Origin: Pseudarthrobacter phenanthrenivorans Sphe3
GTDB lineage: Bacteria; Actinomycetota; Actinomycetes; Actinomycetales; Micrococcaceae
Length of the DNA: 64,000 nucleotides
Assembly: GCF_000189535.1 (NCBI RefSeq)
Contig: NC_015146.1
Location: 1 to 64,000, forward strand
Direction: 5' to 3'
Position numbers and translations under genes: made by a program. A model generated the notes under the pieces. That model was not told where the DNA came from, searched no databases, and was given only the letters and a program-made list of their open reading frames with translations. Below are positions 1 through 7,301 of this stretch, piece after piece; the stretch's first letter is position 1; each line of letters begins with the position of its first letter.

Positions 1-310
1 CGCCGGTGAGTTCAATCTCGCCGACGATCGGGTTGCGCATGGTCTTGCGGGCGGTCCGGTGAAAGCGGACGTTGTGGCGTGCCCACCGGGTGGAGAATTC
101 GGCGCTGCCCGCGGCCAGGTCGCCGATGAGGCTATTGAGCGCACGGTCACGCGGATTACTGCCGGATTCTGTGCGCATGGCTGCGGCGAAGTCATCGGCG
201 GCGAGGGTGTCCCAGTCCATCCCGAAGACCTGGGCATAAAAGCGCTCGGCCCTGGCGAGATCGGTGACGAAGAGTCCTGCATGGTTCAGCCAGACGGGTG
301 AGACTGGCAT
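1..310 (-). CDS. Chimeric ORF: VOC-like N-terminus joined to MmyB-type ligand-binding domain (3' end outside window)
   Basis: The frame is open from an ATG at 310, with AGAAGGA about 14 bases upstream, to the window edge. The first ~25 residues (LNHAGLFVTDLARAERFY) read like the start of a glyoxalase/VOC protein. From DWDTLAADDFAAAMRTESG onward it matches the C-terminal domain of actinobacterial MmyB-type helix-turn-helix regulators (LIGDLAAGSAEF, RWARHNVRFHRTARKT, NPIVGEIELTG). The HTH part expected before an MmyB domain is absent. A recombination joint between two unrelated genes is the simplest explanation, so the product is probably not a working regulator. The domain calls are by eye. 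Confidence 0.55.
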   Translation of the reverse strand, partial: MPVSPVWLNHAGLFVTDLARAERFYAQVFGMDWDTLAADDFAAAMRTESGSNPRDRALNSLIGDLAAGSAEFSTRWARHNVRFHRTARKTMRNPIVGEIELTG

Positions 311-352
311 TGGAGTAAATTCCTTCTCGGTACGGAAGCCGCCCCCGTGGTC

Positions 353-384
353 CGGGAGCCGGCCTATCAGCCGGCCGGCTCCCG
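353..384. terminator. GC-rich hairpin, possible terminator
   Basis: An 11-bp perfect inverted repeat, CGGGAGCCGGC / GCCGGCTCCCG, with a 10-base loop lies just beyond the stop of the reductase gene at 423. A run of six A follows it on the plus strand, so the U-tract is on the wrong side for the minus-strand gene. It may end transcription without a U-tract or simply stabilise the 3' end. Confidence 0.4.
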
Positions 385-422
385 AAAAAATAAGAAGCTG
401 CGGAGTCGGGTTGACTGCCTGT

Positions 423-998
423 TTAGGCCTTGACGGCGAAGCCGCCGGTCCAGGCGATCTTTTCACCGGCGGCGAGGGCGATCTGCAGGAATCCCGTTGC
501 CTCCAGCTCACGTGCCCGGCGCAGTGATCCAGCGTCGATGGCGCGCAGGCCGGCGGCGGAGATGAGCCCGGCGAGCCGGGTCTTCGCGTCCGCGTCGTCC
601 CCGGCGATCAGCACTGTGGTGGGCTGCCCGGCAATCTCGCCCGCGGCCAGGGTGGCCGCGAAGGTGGTGTTGAATGCCTTCACTACGCTGGAGTTAGGAA
701 GCGCGGCCTGGATCTCGGCGGCGGCTGAGGAATCGGCCGGCACGGTCAGGGAGTCGAAGGTTTCGAAGTTCAGCGGATTGGTGATGTCAACGATGATCTT
801 GCCGGCGAGCTGCTCAGCACGCTGGGCCAGGATCTCCTGCACGGCAGGGTACGGAACAGCCAGAACAACGATCTCTCCGGTAATGGTCTTGTCGATGTCG
901 CCACTGCCGAGGACCTGCACGGTATTGCCGCCCTTTTCAGCGATGCCGGCGATAACCGAGCCCATGTTGCCTTGTCCGAGGATGCTTACTGCAGTCAT
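423..998 (-). CDS. F420-dependent-type NADP oxidoreductase (NADPH-binding, Rossmann)
   Basis: This 191-residue protein begins with a Rossmann motif (SILGQGNMGSVIAG). It continues with LAVPYPAVQEIL, DITNPLNF and VKAFNTTFAATL, typical of the F420-dependent NADP reductase-like family (often annotated NAD(P)-binding domain protein). The family moves hydride between NADPH and a deazaflavin or unknown partner; the substrate here cannot be told. ATG at 998 is chosen over an upstream in-frame start because AAGGAGACC lies just before it. It is divergent from a MarR gene across a ~100-base gap with a palindromic operator, so MarR control is likely. Confidence 0.75.
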   Translation of the reverse strand: MTAVSILGQGNMGSVIAGIAEKGGNTVQVLGSGDIDKTITGEIVVLAVPYPAVQEILAQRAEQLAGKIIVDITNPLNFETFDSLTVPADSSAAAEIQAALPNSSVVKAFNTTFAATLAAGEIAGQPTTVLIAGDDADAKTRLAGLISAAGLRAIDAGSLRRARELEATGFLQIALAAGEKIAWTGGFAVKA

Positions 999-1060
999 AA
1001 CGGTCTCCTTTGTGTGTAGCCGCATTGGTTGAGGCTTCAACTAAACAGTAGCGACTGAAG

Positions 1061-1080
1061 TTGGTTGTTGCAACAACTAA
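1061..1080. promoter_or_regulatory. Palindromic MarR-type operator between divergent genes
   Basis: TTGGTTGTTGCAACAACTAA is a near-perfect inverted repeat around a 14-base perfect core (GTTGTTG/CAACAAC). It sits in the intergenic region between the NADP oxidoreductase and the MarR gene. This is the usual arrangement for an autoregulating MarR protein that also represses its divergent target. Binding is inferred. Confidence 0.6.
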
Positions 1081-1099
1081 TTTGCGGACGAATGAAAAC

Positions 1100-1642
1100 A
1101 TGGAGACGCAATGGCTTACAAGAGATGAATTGGCTGCCTGGGTACGGCTGTATACGGTGGTCGAACTGCTACCGAACGCGCTTGACTCCCAGCTCCGCCG
1201 CGATGCAGACCTGACGAACTTTGAGTACTACGTGCTCGCCATGCTTTCGGAAGCTCCCCGTCAGACGCTGAGGATGACGGATCTGGCAGCCCAGACGAGC
1301 GCCACGCTGGCGCGCCTGTCCCACGTTGTAAAGCGTCTTGAAGCGCGCGGAATGGTGGAGCGCTTTCCGTGCCCCGAGGATCGACGTGCAACCAACGCCC
1401 GGCTCACCGACGAGGGACAGCGCAAAATTGTCGAAACCGCACCCGGGCACGTGGAAAACGTCCGGCGGAACGTGATCGACGCACTAACTTCCGAACAGCT
1501 CGATCAGTTGCGGGGGATTGCCGATGCACTGTTGGAGAAGCTCGACCCTGACGCGGCGATGGCCCCTCTGTACCGGGCACGACGGACTCGAGTGAATTTT
1601 GCCATAGGAGGTGCGGCGCCAAAGTGCGCCCCACGAAATTAG
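1100..1642 (+). CDS. MarR family transcriptional regulator
   Basis: A 180-residue protein with the MarR winged helix at roughly residues 50-115: RMTDLAAQTSATLARLSHVV is the recognition helix region and FPCPEDRRATNARLTDEG the wing. Helices for dimerisation flank it (WVRLYTVVELLPNALD and HVENVRRNVIDALTSEQL). The ATG at 1100 is preferred to an upstream TTG at 1061 because the TTG lies inside the operator palindrome. It probably senses a phenolic or oxidative ligand and represses itself, the divergent reductase and perhaps the downstream DoxX gene, but the ligand is unknown. Confidence 0.85.
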   Translation: METQWLTRDELAAWVRLYTVVELLPNALDSQLRRDADLTNFEYYVLAMLSEAPRQTLRMTDLAAQTSATLARLSHVVKRLEARGMVERFPCPEDRRATNARLTDEGQRKIVETAPGHVENVRRNVIDALTSEQLDQLRGIADALLEKLDPDAAMAPLYRARRTRVNFAIGGAAPKCAPRN

Positions 1643-1671
1643 TTGACACGACAAGTAATTGGTCCTAGGCT
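1643..1671 (+). promoter_or_regulatory. Sigma70-type promoter for doxX
   Basis: TTGACA at 1643-1648 is separated by exactly 17 bases from TAGGCT at 1666-1671. The -35 starts at the marR stop codon and the start of the DoxX gene lies 76 bases downstream. The spacer and flanks carry AAGTAAT/ATTACTT arms that could bind a regulator. Confidence 0.6.
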
Positions 1672-1746
1672 ATTACTTGAAACGTCAACTTTCTCCTTTT
1701 GAGGACCGCTACTGCCGGCTTCAGAAGGCAAGCAAAGGACCGCACC

Positions 1747-2199
1747 ATGACTTCTACGATCCAGCCCGCTGGCACCCAGTCCAATATCGCCCGTGCAGTC
1801 CTGCGCCTCGTTGTGGGCGTTATCTTCTTCGCCCATGGCTGGCAGAAGATCTTCGACTACACCATCCCCGGCACCCAGGCATCCTTCGCGCAGATGGGGG
1901 TACCGGCCGCGCAAATGGTTGCTCCGGTGATCGGCTTCCTGGAACTCCTTGGGGGCGCCGCCATAATTGTCGGCGTGCTGGTTCGTCCCGTGGCCATACT
2001 CCTGGCACTGGACATGCTTGGCGCCCTCTTCCTGGTACACGCCCCGGCCGGAATCTTCGCTGATAAAGGTGGTTACGAACTCGTGCTCGTCCTCGCAGCC
2101 GGCTCCGCAGCCCTCGCCATCGTCGGGGCAGGCCGCTTCTCCATCGACGCTTTGGTCTTTGGCCGTAGCGACAACCGCACCCTCGCAGCATTGGCCTAA
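1747..2199 (+). CDS. DoxX family membrane protein
   Basis: A 150-residue protein with four hydrophobic segments and the DoxX signature near the N-terminus (LRLVVGVIFFAHGWQKIFDY) followed by GVPAAQMVAPVIGFLELLGG. DoxX proteins are small inner-membrane proteins tied to redox balance in several bacteria; the exact reaction is unsettled. ATG at 1747 follows AAAGGACC at good spacing. It has its own promoter and ends at a strong terminator shared with the convergent catabolic operon. Confidence 0.85.
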   Translation: MTSTIQPAGTQSNIARAVLRLVVGVIFFAHGWQKIFDYTIPGTQASFAQMGVPAAQMVAPVIGFLELLGGAAIIVGVLVRPVAILLALDMLGALFLVHAPAGIFADKGGYELVLVLAAGSAALAIVGAGRFSIDALVFGRSDNRTLAALA

Positions 2200-2222
2200 G
2201 CAGCAGGCAGCCTCAAAAACAC

Positions 2223-2266
2223 GAACGGCGCCCGGAAACCGCACACGCGGGTACCGGGCGCCGTTC
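2223..2266. terminator. Bidirectional intrinsic-type terminator
   Basis: A 13-bp perfect stem, GAACGGCGCCCGG / CCGGGCGCCGTTC, with an 18-base loop lies between the convergent doxX (+) and adk (-) genes. It is flanked by CAAAAAC on the left and TTGTTAG on the right, so it can serve both transcripts. Confidence 0.8.
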
Positions 2267-2328
2267 TTGTTAGTGAATCGATTAGATAGCCACGTGAAGC
2301 AGCGACACTAAGGCCTGGAGGGGCCTGG

Positions 2329-2907
2329 CTAGGCTGCCTGTGCGGTCTTGATGGCTTGCATAACGCGATCGGTGACTTCGTCGACGGTCCCGATGCCGTC
2401 GACTTTGGTGAGGATGCCGCGCCCGGCGTATTTCGCCACCACGGCCTCGGTCTGCTCGTGGTACAGGTCCAGGCGGTGGCGGATGACGGTTTCGTTGTCA
2501 TCACTCCGGCCCGTTTCCTTAGCCCTGCCCAGGAGCCTGTGCACCAGCTCCTCATCATCGGCGGTCAGCTGCAGGACCACATCAAGCTTCTCGTCACCGG
2601 CGGAGAGAATCCCGTCCAGGTAGTCCACCTGCGCGGTGGTGCGCGGGTAGCCGTCCAGCAGGAAGCCATTTTCGACGTCGGACTCGCCCAGGCGGTCCCG
2701 GACCATTTTGTTGGTCACGCTGTCCGGGACAAAGTCACCGTTCTCCATGTACTTCCTGGCCTCGACGCCGAGCGGGGTTTCCCCCTTCACGTTGGCCCTG
2801 AAGATGTCGCCGGTGGAGATGGCCACAACGCCCAGACGTTCTGAGATCCGCTCCGCCTGCGTTCCTTTTCCGGAACCGGGAGGTCCAATAATCAGCATTC
2901 TCGTCAT
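2329..2907 (-). CDS. adk: Adenylate kinase encoded at the end of the salicylate operon
   Basis: A 192-residue short-LID adenylate kinase (AMP + ATP to 2 ADP, cytosolic). Visible motifs are the P-loop GPPGSGKGTQ, AISTGDIFR and GYPRTTAQ in the AMP-binding region, and LLGRAKETGRSDDNETVIRHR around the lid. ATG at 2907 is chosen because the P-loop begins six residues later and longer starts add an alanine/proline-rich leader of no family resemblance. It starts 16 bases after the maleylpyruvate isomerase gene ends and is the last gene of the operon. The usual adk sits in the ribosomal-protein cluster, so this is likely an extra copy that recycles AMP released by the AMP-forming ligase upstream. That role is inferred. 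Confidence 0.9.
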   Translation of the reverse strand: MTRMLIIGPPGSGKGTQAERISERLGVVAISTGDIFRANVKGETPLGVEARKYMENGDFVPDSVTNKMVRDRLGESDVENGFLLDGYPRTTAQVDYLDGILSAGDEKLDVVLQLTADDEELVHRLLGRAKETGRSDDNETVIRHRLDLYHEQTEAVVAKYAGRGILTKVDGIGTVDEVTDRVMQAIKTAQAA

Positions 2908-2923
2908 CGCCAAAGCCCCTCGC

Positions 2924-3673
2924 CTAGATCCACTTTGGTGCGGTGGGCGTGCTTTCCGCAGTGCCCGGCCCGGTTGCGGCGATTCCGTGGGAACCGCGCC
3001 CGGCGGCCCATTGGACGACGGCGGGCAGGGGACCGGTGATGGTCGCCGGGTTGGTGGCACCGGTGTCGCCGAACGCCAAGTCCGTGCCGTCCACTGTCAC
3101 CAGGAGCCCGCTGTCGGTCCCGCGGGTGTGCCAGGCGCCGGTGATGTCCTTGAGGAGCCGTTCCAGCACGGGTGCCGGGATGTCCTTGAAGGTGGCCCCG
3201 TTGTCCAGGTCCACGGCGTGGAGCCAGACTTCGCGGGTGCGCATCCACACGGTCTCTTCTGCTGGGACAGTCCTGCCCTGGGCGGTTTTGACCTTGTGGT
3301 GCCAGGCGTCGGCGGGCAGGTCGCGCCATTCCACGTTCAGGTGCACGGCGGAGTGGTCGAAGAGGTTCCTCAGGGCGATCGGGGACAGCGTCGCGCCGAA
3401 GTCGATCTCGTGGTTGCGTGCCTCGGGAGAGGAGTACATGGGTGTTTCCACCCCGGTGGCTGCCCATTCGACGAGCCGGGCGATAGCACGGGCGTTGTAA
3501 CCCACGTGGGCTACAACGTGGCGGCGGGTCCAGCCCGGCAGCAGAGAGTCCCCGTCCAGTTCCGCGTCGGTGAGCTCGTTGAGCTTGCGGGCGAAGAACG
3601 CGGTTCCACGCCTGGCCTGCAGCAGCCCTTCGAGCAGGACCGGATCGGTGGCCTGGTCGTGCCGGGCAACCAT
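2924..3673 (-). CDS. Mycothiol-dependent maleylpyruvate isomerase
   Basis: A 249-residue DinB-like protein of the mycothiol-dependent maleylpyruvate isomerase family, which isomerises maleylpyruvate to fumarylpyruvate in the gentisate pathway. The metal-ligand pattern of the family is visible: H52 in PGWTRRHVVAH, then E148 and H152 in RTREVWLHAVDLD. Its start codon overlaps the stop of the fumarylpyruvate hydrolase gene (TGATG), indicating translational coupling. Mycothiol dependence points to an actinobacterial host. The gene lies directly downstream of gentisate dioxygenase and hydrolase genes, which supports the assignment strongly. Confidence 0.9.
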   Translation of the reverse strand: MVARHDQATDPVLLEGLLQARRGTAFFARKLNELTDAELDGDSLLPGWTRRHVVAHVGYNARAIARLVEWAATGVETPMYSSPEARNHEIDFGATLSPIALRNLFDHSAVHLNVEWRDLPADAWHHKVKTAQGRTVPAEETVWMRTREVWLHAVDLDNGATFKDIPAPVLERLLKDITGAWHTRGTDSGLLVTVDGTDLAFGDTGATNPATITGPLPAVVQWAAGRGSHGIAATGPGTAESTPTAPKWI

Positions 3674-4497
3674 CAGGCTTCCTTTACCACGCGGTTGGTC
3701 AGCTGGCCCAGGCTTTCGATGGTGGTGACCAGGACCTGGCCCTCCTGCAGGTAGCGCTTGGGGTCCTGTGCGTGGCCAACACCGCCGGGGGTGCCGGTGG
3801 CGATCACGTCGCCCGGGTTCAGCGTGATGATCGTGGAGATGTAGGAGACCAGGAACTCTGGGCTGAATACCAGGTCGGAGGTGGGGGTGCTCTGCTGGAC
3901 CTCGCCGTCAACGGCCGAGGTCATCAGCGGCCCGGGGGTGAATTCGTCCTCGGTGACGAGGGCTGGACCGAACGGGGTGGACTTCTCCCAGGTCTTGCCC
4001 TGCAGCCACTGGATGGTGCGGAACTGGTAGTCGCGCATCGAGATGTCGTTCAGCACAGAGTACCCGGCGATGTGGTCGCCGGCCTCTGCCTCCGGGATGC
4101 GGCGGCCTGCCTTGCCGATCACGACGGCCAGCTCTGCTTCCCAGTCCACCGCGTCCGATTCCTGCGGCAGGGCCAGGTCATCATTGGGCCCGATCAGGGA
4201 TTCGGCGTACTTGGCAAACAGGGTTGGATACTCCGGGACCTCGCGACCCATCTCCTTGATGTGGTTGCGGTAGTTGTGCCCCACGCAGATGATCTTCCCC
4301 GGGGAAGGCACGACGGCGGCGAGGTCAGCGCCGTCGAGCGCGTGCGTTGCACCGTTGGCTTCCTTGGCAGTGGTTTCCCAGTTGGGATCCTTCAGCAGTG
4401 CCCCGACGTCGGCGAAGCCCGGGATCTCGGTGAGGGTGTCGCCGTCCTGGCGGACCGCCTTCGTTCCTTCAGCGGTGCGGAGGGTGAGGAGTTTCAT
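3673..4497 (-). CDS. Fumarylpyruvate hydrolase (FAH family)
   Basis: A 274-residue fumarylacetoacetate-hydrolase family protein. The catalytic core is visible: ICVGHNYRNHIKEMG, YPTLFAKYAESLIGP, DWEAELAVVIGK with its metal-binding Asp/Glu residues, GYSVLNDISMRDYQ and GDVIATGTPGGVG. In this context it cleaves fumarylpyruvate to fumarate and pyruvate, the last step of the gentisate pathway. The start overlaps the dioxygenase stop by one base (TAATG) and the stop overlaps the isomerase start, so the three genes are translationally coupled. A truncated paralogue lies at 23753-23953. Confidence 0.9.
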   Translation of the reverse strand: MKLLTLRTAEGTKAVRQDGDTLTEIPGFADVGALLKDPNWETTAKEANGATHALDGADLAAVVPSPGKIICVGHNYRNHIKEMGREVPEYPTLFAKYAESLIGPNDDLALPQESDAVDWEAELAVVIGKAGRRIPEAEAGDHIAGYSVLNDISMRDYQFRTIQWLQGKTWEKSTPFGPALVTEDEFTPGPLMTSAVDGEVQQSTPTSDLVFSPEFLVSYISTIITLNPGDVIATGTPGGVGHAQDPKRYLQEGQVLVTTIESLGQLTNRVVKEA

Positions 4498-5618
4498 TAC
4501 TTGGTGCGTCCTTCGATGTAGGTGCGGTTGAAGTTCAGGCGCTCGAAAATGGGGGCGTCGCTGAAGCGGAACAGGTCGAATTCAGTTTCGGCCTGCAGGG
4601 ACCAGGCGGCCCAGGACGGGACCACGAACAGGTCGCCCTTGGCCAGCTGCCTGGTTTCGCCGTTCAGGGTCACGGTGCCGGTGCCTTCGAAGACCTGCCC
4701 CACGCTGGAACCGACCTCGCGGACCGTCTCGGTGGTGGCGCCGGCGCGCAGCCGGTGGAACTCGGCCCGGATGGTGGGCATGACGTCCCCGCCCGTGGTG
4801 GGGTTGGTATACCGGACGGCGGCATGTCCCTGGGACACCGTAGCCGGGTGGCCCTCATCCTCGAGAAGCAGCTGTTCACGCAGCGCTGCGTCGGTGTACT
4901 TCCACCGGTACGCCGCGATGGGGGAGTTGGTGGTGTCATCGAGCCCGGAGAGCGGACGGAGTCCGGGATGGGCCCAAAGCCGCTCCGAACGGGAGATATC
5001 AGGGGTGGCTTCGTCGGTGACGCGCTCCGTGCCGAACTCGAAGAACCCGGCGTCGGCGTAGTGCACGAACGGGATGTCCAGGCCGTCGATCCAGGCCATG
5101 GGCTCATCGGTGTCGTTGTGGTGGCCGTGGAAGTTCCAGCCCGGAGTGAGCAGGAAGTCACCACGGGACATCCGGACGGGATCGCCGTTGACCACGGTCC
5201 ACACGCCCTCACCCTCGACGACGAACCGGAACGCGTTCTGCGAGTGCCGGTGCTCGGGGGCTGTTTCCCGGCCGCCCAGGTACTGGATGGCGGCCCACAG
5301 TGTGGGGGTCGCGTACGGGGTGCCGGCCAGGCCGGGGTTGGCCAGGGCAATGGCGCGGCGTTCGCCGCCGCGGCCCACCGGAACCAGGTCGCCGGCACGG
5401 GCAGCCAGCGGGTAAAGGTCATTCCAGCGCCAGACGTGCGGCACGGCCTTGGGGGAGGGGACCATCGGCATCAGGTCACCGATCTCGGTCCACAGCGGGA
5501 TCAGGTTCTCTTTGTCGAAGTCCCGGTACAGCTGCTCCAGCTGGGCAGCCTCCTCCGCCGTGGGCTCCGGCAGCGTGTGGCTGGCAGCCACTGACTCATG
5601 GGTGATGTTCTCAGTCAT
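4497..5618 (-). CDS. Gentisate 1,2-dioxygenase
   Basis: A 373-residue bicupin dioxygenase that opens the ring of gentisate to maleylpyruvate using Fe(II). The first cupin carries APEHRHSQNAFRFVVEGEG (the HxH iron ligands) and NFHGHHNDTDEPMAWIDGLD. The N-terminal part PHVWRWNDLYPLAARAG and GGERRAIALANPGL is typical of gentisate dioxygenases rather than 1-hydroxy-2-naphthoate dioxygenases. It starts 9 bases after the salicylyl-AMP ligase gene ends and overlaps the hydrolase gene, placing it in the centre of the salicylate-to-gentisate operon. A ~40-codon remnant of a paralogue survives at 20139-20258. Confidence 0.92.
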   Translation of the reverse strand: MTENITHESVAASHTLPEPTAEEAAQLEQLYRDFDKENLIPLWTEIGDLMPMVPSPKAVPHVWRWNDLYPLAARAGDLVPVGRGGERRAIALANPGLAGTPYATPTLWAAIQYLGGRETAPEHRHSQNAFRFVVEGEGVWTVVNGDPVRMSRGDFLLTPGWNFHGHHNDTDEPMAWIDGLDIPFVHYADAGFFEFGTERVTDEATPDISRSERLWAHPGLRPLSGLDDTTNSPIAAYRWKYTDAALREQLLLEDEGHPATVSQGHAAVRYTNPTTGGDVMPTIRAEFHRLRAGATTETVREVGSSVGQVFEGTGTVTLNGETRQLAKGDLFVVPSWAAWSLQAETEFDLFRFSDAPIFERLNFNRTYIEGRTK

Positions 5619-5627
5619 GGCAATCCT

Positions 5628-7301
5628 CTACTTAGAGTGGGCGCTGGCGGTGGCCAGCCGTTCTGCGATATCGGCACGGAGCTCTTTTTTGTTGATCTTG
5701 CCGACTTTTGTGGCAGGGAGTTCATCGACGACCACCAGGCGTTCGGGAATTTTGAACGCAGCCACACCGGTGTCGCGGAGCATCTTTTGAATCTGTTCAA
5801 GAGTTACCTCCGTGCCCGGTTTCACGGTGATGTAGAGGCAGAGTTTTTCACCGAGCACCGGATCCGGCATGGCGATGGCGGCCGCCATGGTGATGTCCTC
5901 GATGCGGTAGACCAGGCTTTCGATTTCCTCGGCCGATATTTTTTCTCCGCCGCGGTTGATCATGTCCTTGTCGCGTCCCTGGACAATGAGATTTCCGTCC
6001 GGGCGGCGCTCCACGATGTCCCCGCTGGCGTACCAGCCATCAGGGGTGAACGCCCGGGCGTTGGCCTCCGGCGCGCGGTAGTAGCCGCGAGGTGTGTAGG
6101 GGCCGCGCGTGAGGATGGCTCCAGCAGTCCCGTCGGGTAAGTCATTGCCTGCCTCATCCACAATCCGAATTTCGTCAGCCTCGGATACGGGACGGCCCTG
6201 GGTCGTGCAGATAACGTCCTCGGGGTCATCCAGCCGCGTGGTGTTGATGAGACCCTCGGCCATGCCAAAGACCTGCTGCAAGGTTGCACCCAACACGGGC
6301 TTGACCTTGTAGGCGATCTCATCCGGGAGCCTGGAACCGCCAACCTGGATGACCTGCAGGCTCGCCAGCTGGTTGCCGCCCACTTCCTCCTGGTGTTCAA
6401 TCCAGCGCTGCGCCACCGCGGGGACCGCGGTGGAGAGTGTGACGCCTTCGCGTTCAATGGCAGCAAAGGCTTTGCGTGGCTCGGGGCTGGGCAGCATGAT
6501 CACTCGGCCGCCGGCGAACAGTATGCCCAAGATCCCCGGGCAGGCGAGGGGAAAGTTATGGCTCGCCGGCAGAGTACCGAGGTAAACGGTGTCCTCAGCA
6601 ACGGCCGTTGGCAGAGACGTCGCCTTGATGTTGTACGCGTAGTCATTGTGAGTGCGGGTGATGAGCTTGGGCAGCCCGGTAGTGCCCCCTGAGAGCAGGA
6701 ACAGAGCAGGCGCATCCGGAGATGGCGCCGATGCATCCAGCCTGGCCCGGGCCCCGGCAGCGTCCGTCCCGGGGGCAAGGATGTCGTTCAGGCGAATGTT
6801 GAGGGGGTTAGCGGCGCCGGAAACGAGGATCAGATCAAGGGACGGAATGGACTCAGCGAGTTCCTCGGCCATGGCCTGGTGATCGAAATCCTTGATTGCG
6901 TCCGGGACGGCGATGGCGCGGGACTCGGAGAGTTCTGTCAGGAAGGACAGCTCGTATTTCCTGTGCGCAGGCAACGCCATGACAGGGACGATGCCGGCAC
7001 GGAAACACGCCAGCGTGAGTATGGTGAACTGCCATCCGTTCGGCAGCTGGAGCATGATGCGGTCATCTGCTTTGAGTCCAAGCTGGAGAAGGCGTTCGGC
7101 TGCGGCGTCCATGCGGTTGGCCAGCTCGGCATAGGTGATGCGGACATCGCCCTCTACTAACGCCACCTTGTCGGGAAAGCGGTCGGCGGTGTCCAGGACG
7201 TAGCTGCCCAGGGCCCGGTCCTCCCAGTAGCCCTTCCGGCGGAATTCTGCAGCAAGTTCTGCTGGCCAGGGGACAGTGCCTTCACTGGTGTGGCTGGTCA
7301 T
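5628..7301 (-). CDS. sdgA: Salicylate-AMP ligase (DhbE-like adenylating enzyme)
   Basis: A 557-residue ANL-family adenylating enzyme of the DhbE/salicylate-AMP ligase type. Motifs in order: P-loop LSGGTTGLPKLI, LPASHNFPLACPG (the aryl-acid pocket region of DhbE-type enzymes), QVFGMAEGLINTTRLDD, WYASGDIV, and the C-terminal lysine motif KVGKINKKELR. It should form salicylyl-AMP from salicylate and ATP, the first step of the salicylyl-CoA/gentisate pathway described in Streptomyces WA46 (sdg genes). Its ATG overlaps the preceding gene's stop by 4 bases (ATGA). Siderophore use is the alternative, but the degradative neighbours argue against it. Confidence 0.85.
   Translation of the reverse strand: MTSHTSEGTVPWPAELAAEFRRKGYWEDRALGSYVLDTADRFPDKVALVEGDVRITYAELANRMDAAAERLLQLGLKADDRIMLQLPNGWQFTILTLACFRAGIVPVMALPAHRKYELSFLTELSESRAIAVPDAIKDFDHQAMAEELAESIPSLDLILVSGAANPLNIRLNDILAPGTDAAGARARLDASAPSPDAPALFLLSGGTTGLPKLITRTHNDYAYNIKATSLPTAVAEDTVYLGTLPASHNFPLACPGILGILFAGGRVIMLPSPEPRKAFAAIEREGVTLSTAVPAVAQRWIEHQEEVGGNQLASLQVIQVGGSRLPDEIAYKVKPVLGATLQQVFGMAEGLINTTRLDDPEDVICTTQGRPVSEADEIRIVDEAGNDLPDGTAGAILTRGPYTPRGYYRAPEANARAFTPDGWYASGDIVERRPDGNLIVQGRDKDMINRGGEKISAEEIESLVYRIEDITMAAAIAMPDPVLGEKLCLYITVKPGTEVTLEQIQKMLRDTGVAAFKIPERLVVVDELPATKVGKINKKELRADIAERLATASAHSK

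Noticed and set aside
5628..7301. Annotation as a siderophore 2,3-dihydroxybenzoate-AMP ligase
   Set aside because: The gene is embedded between a CoA ligase and gentisate dioxygenase with overlapping stops and starts; no siderophore synthesis genes are present.
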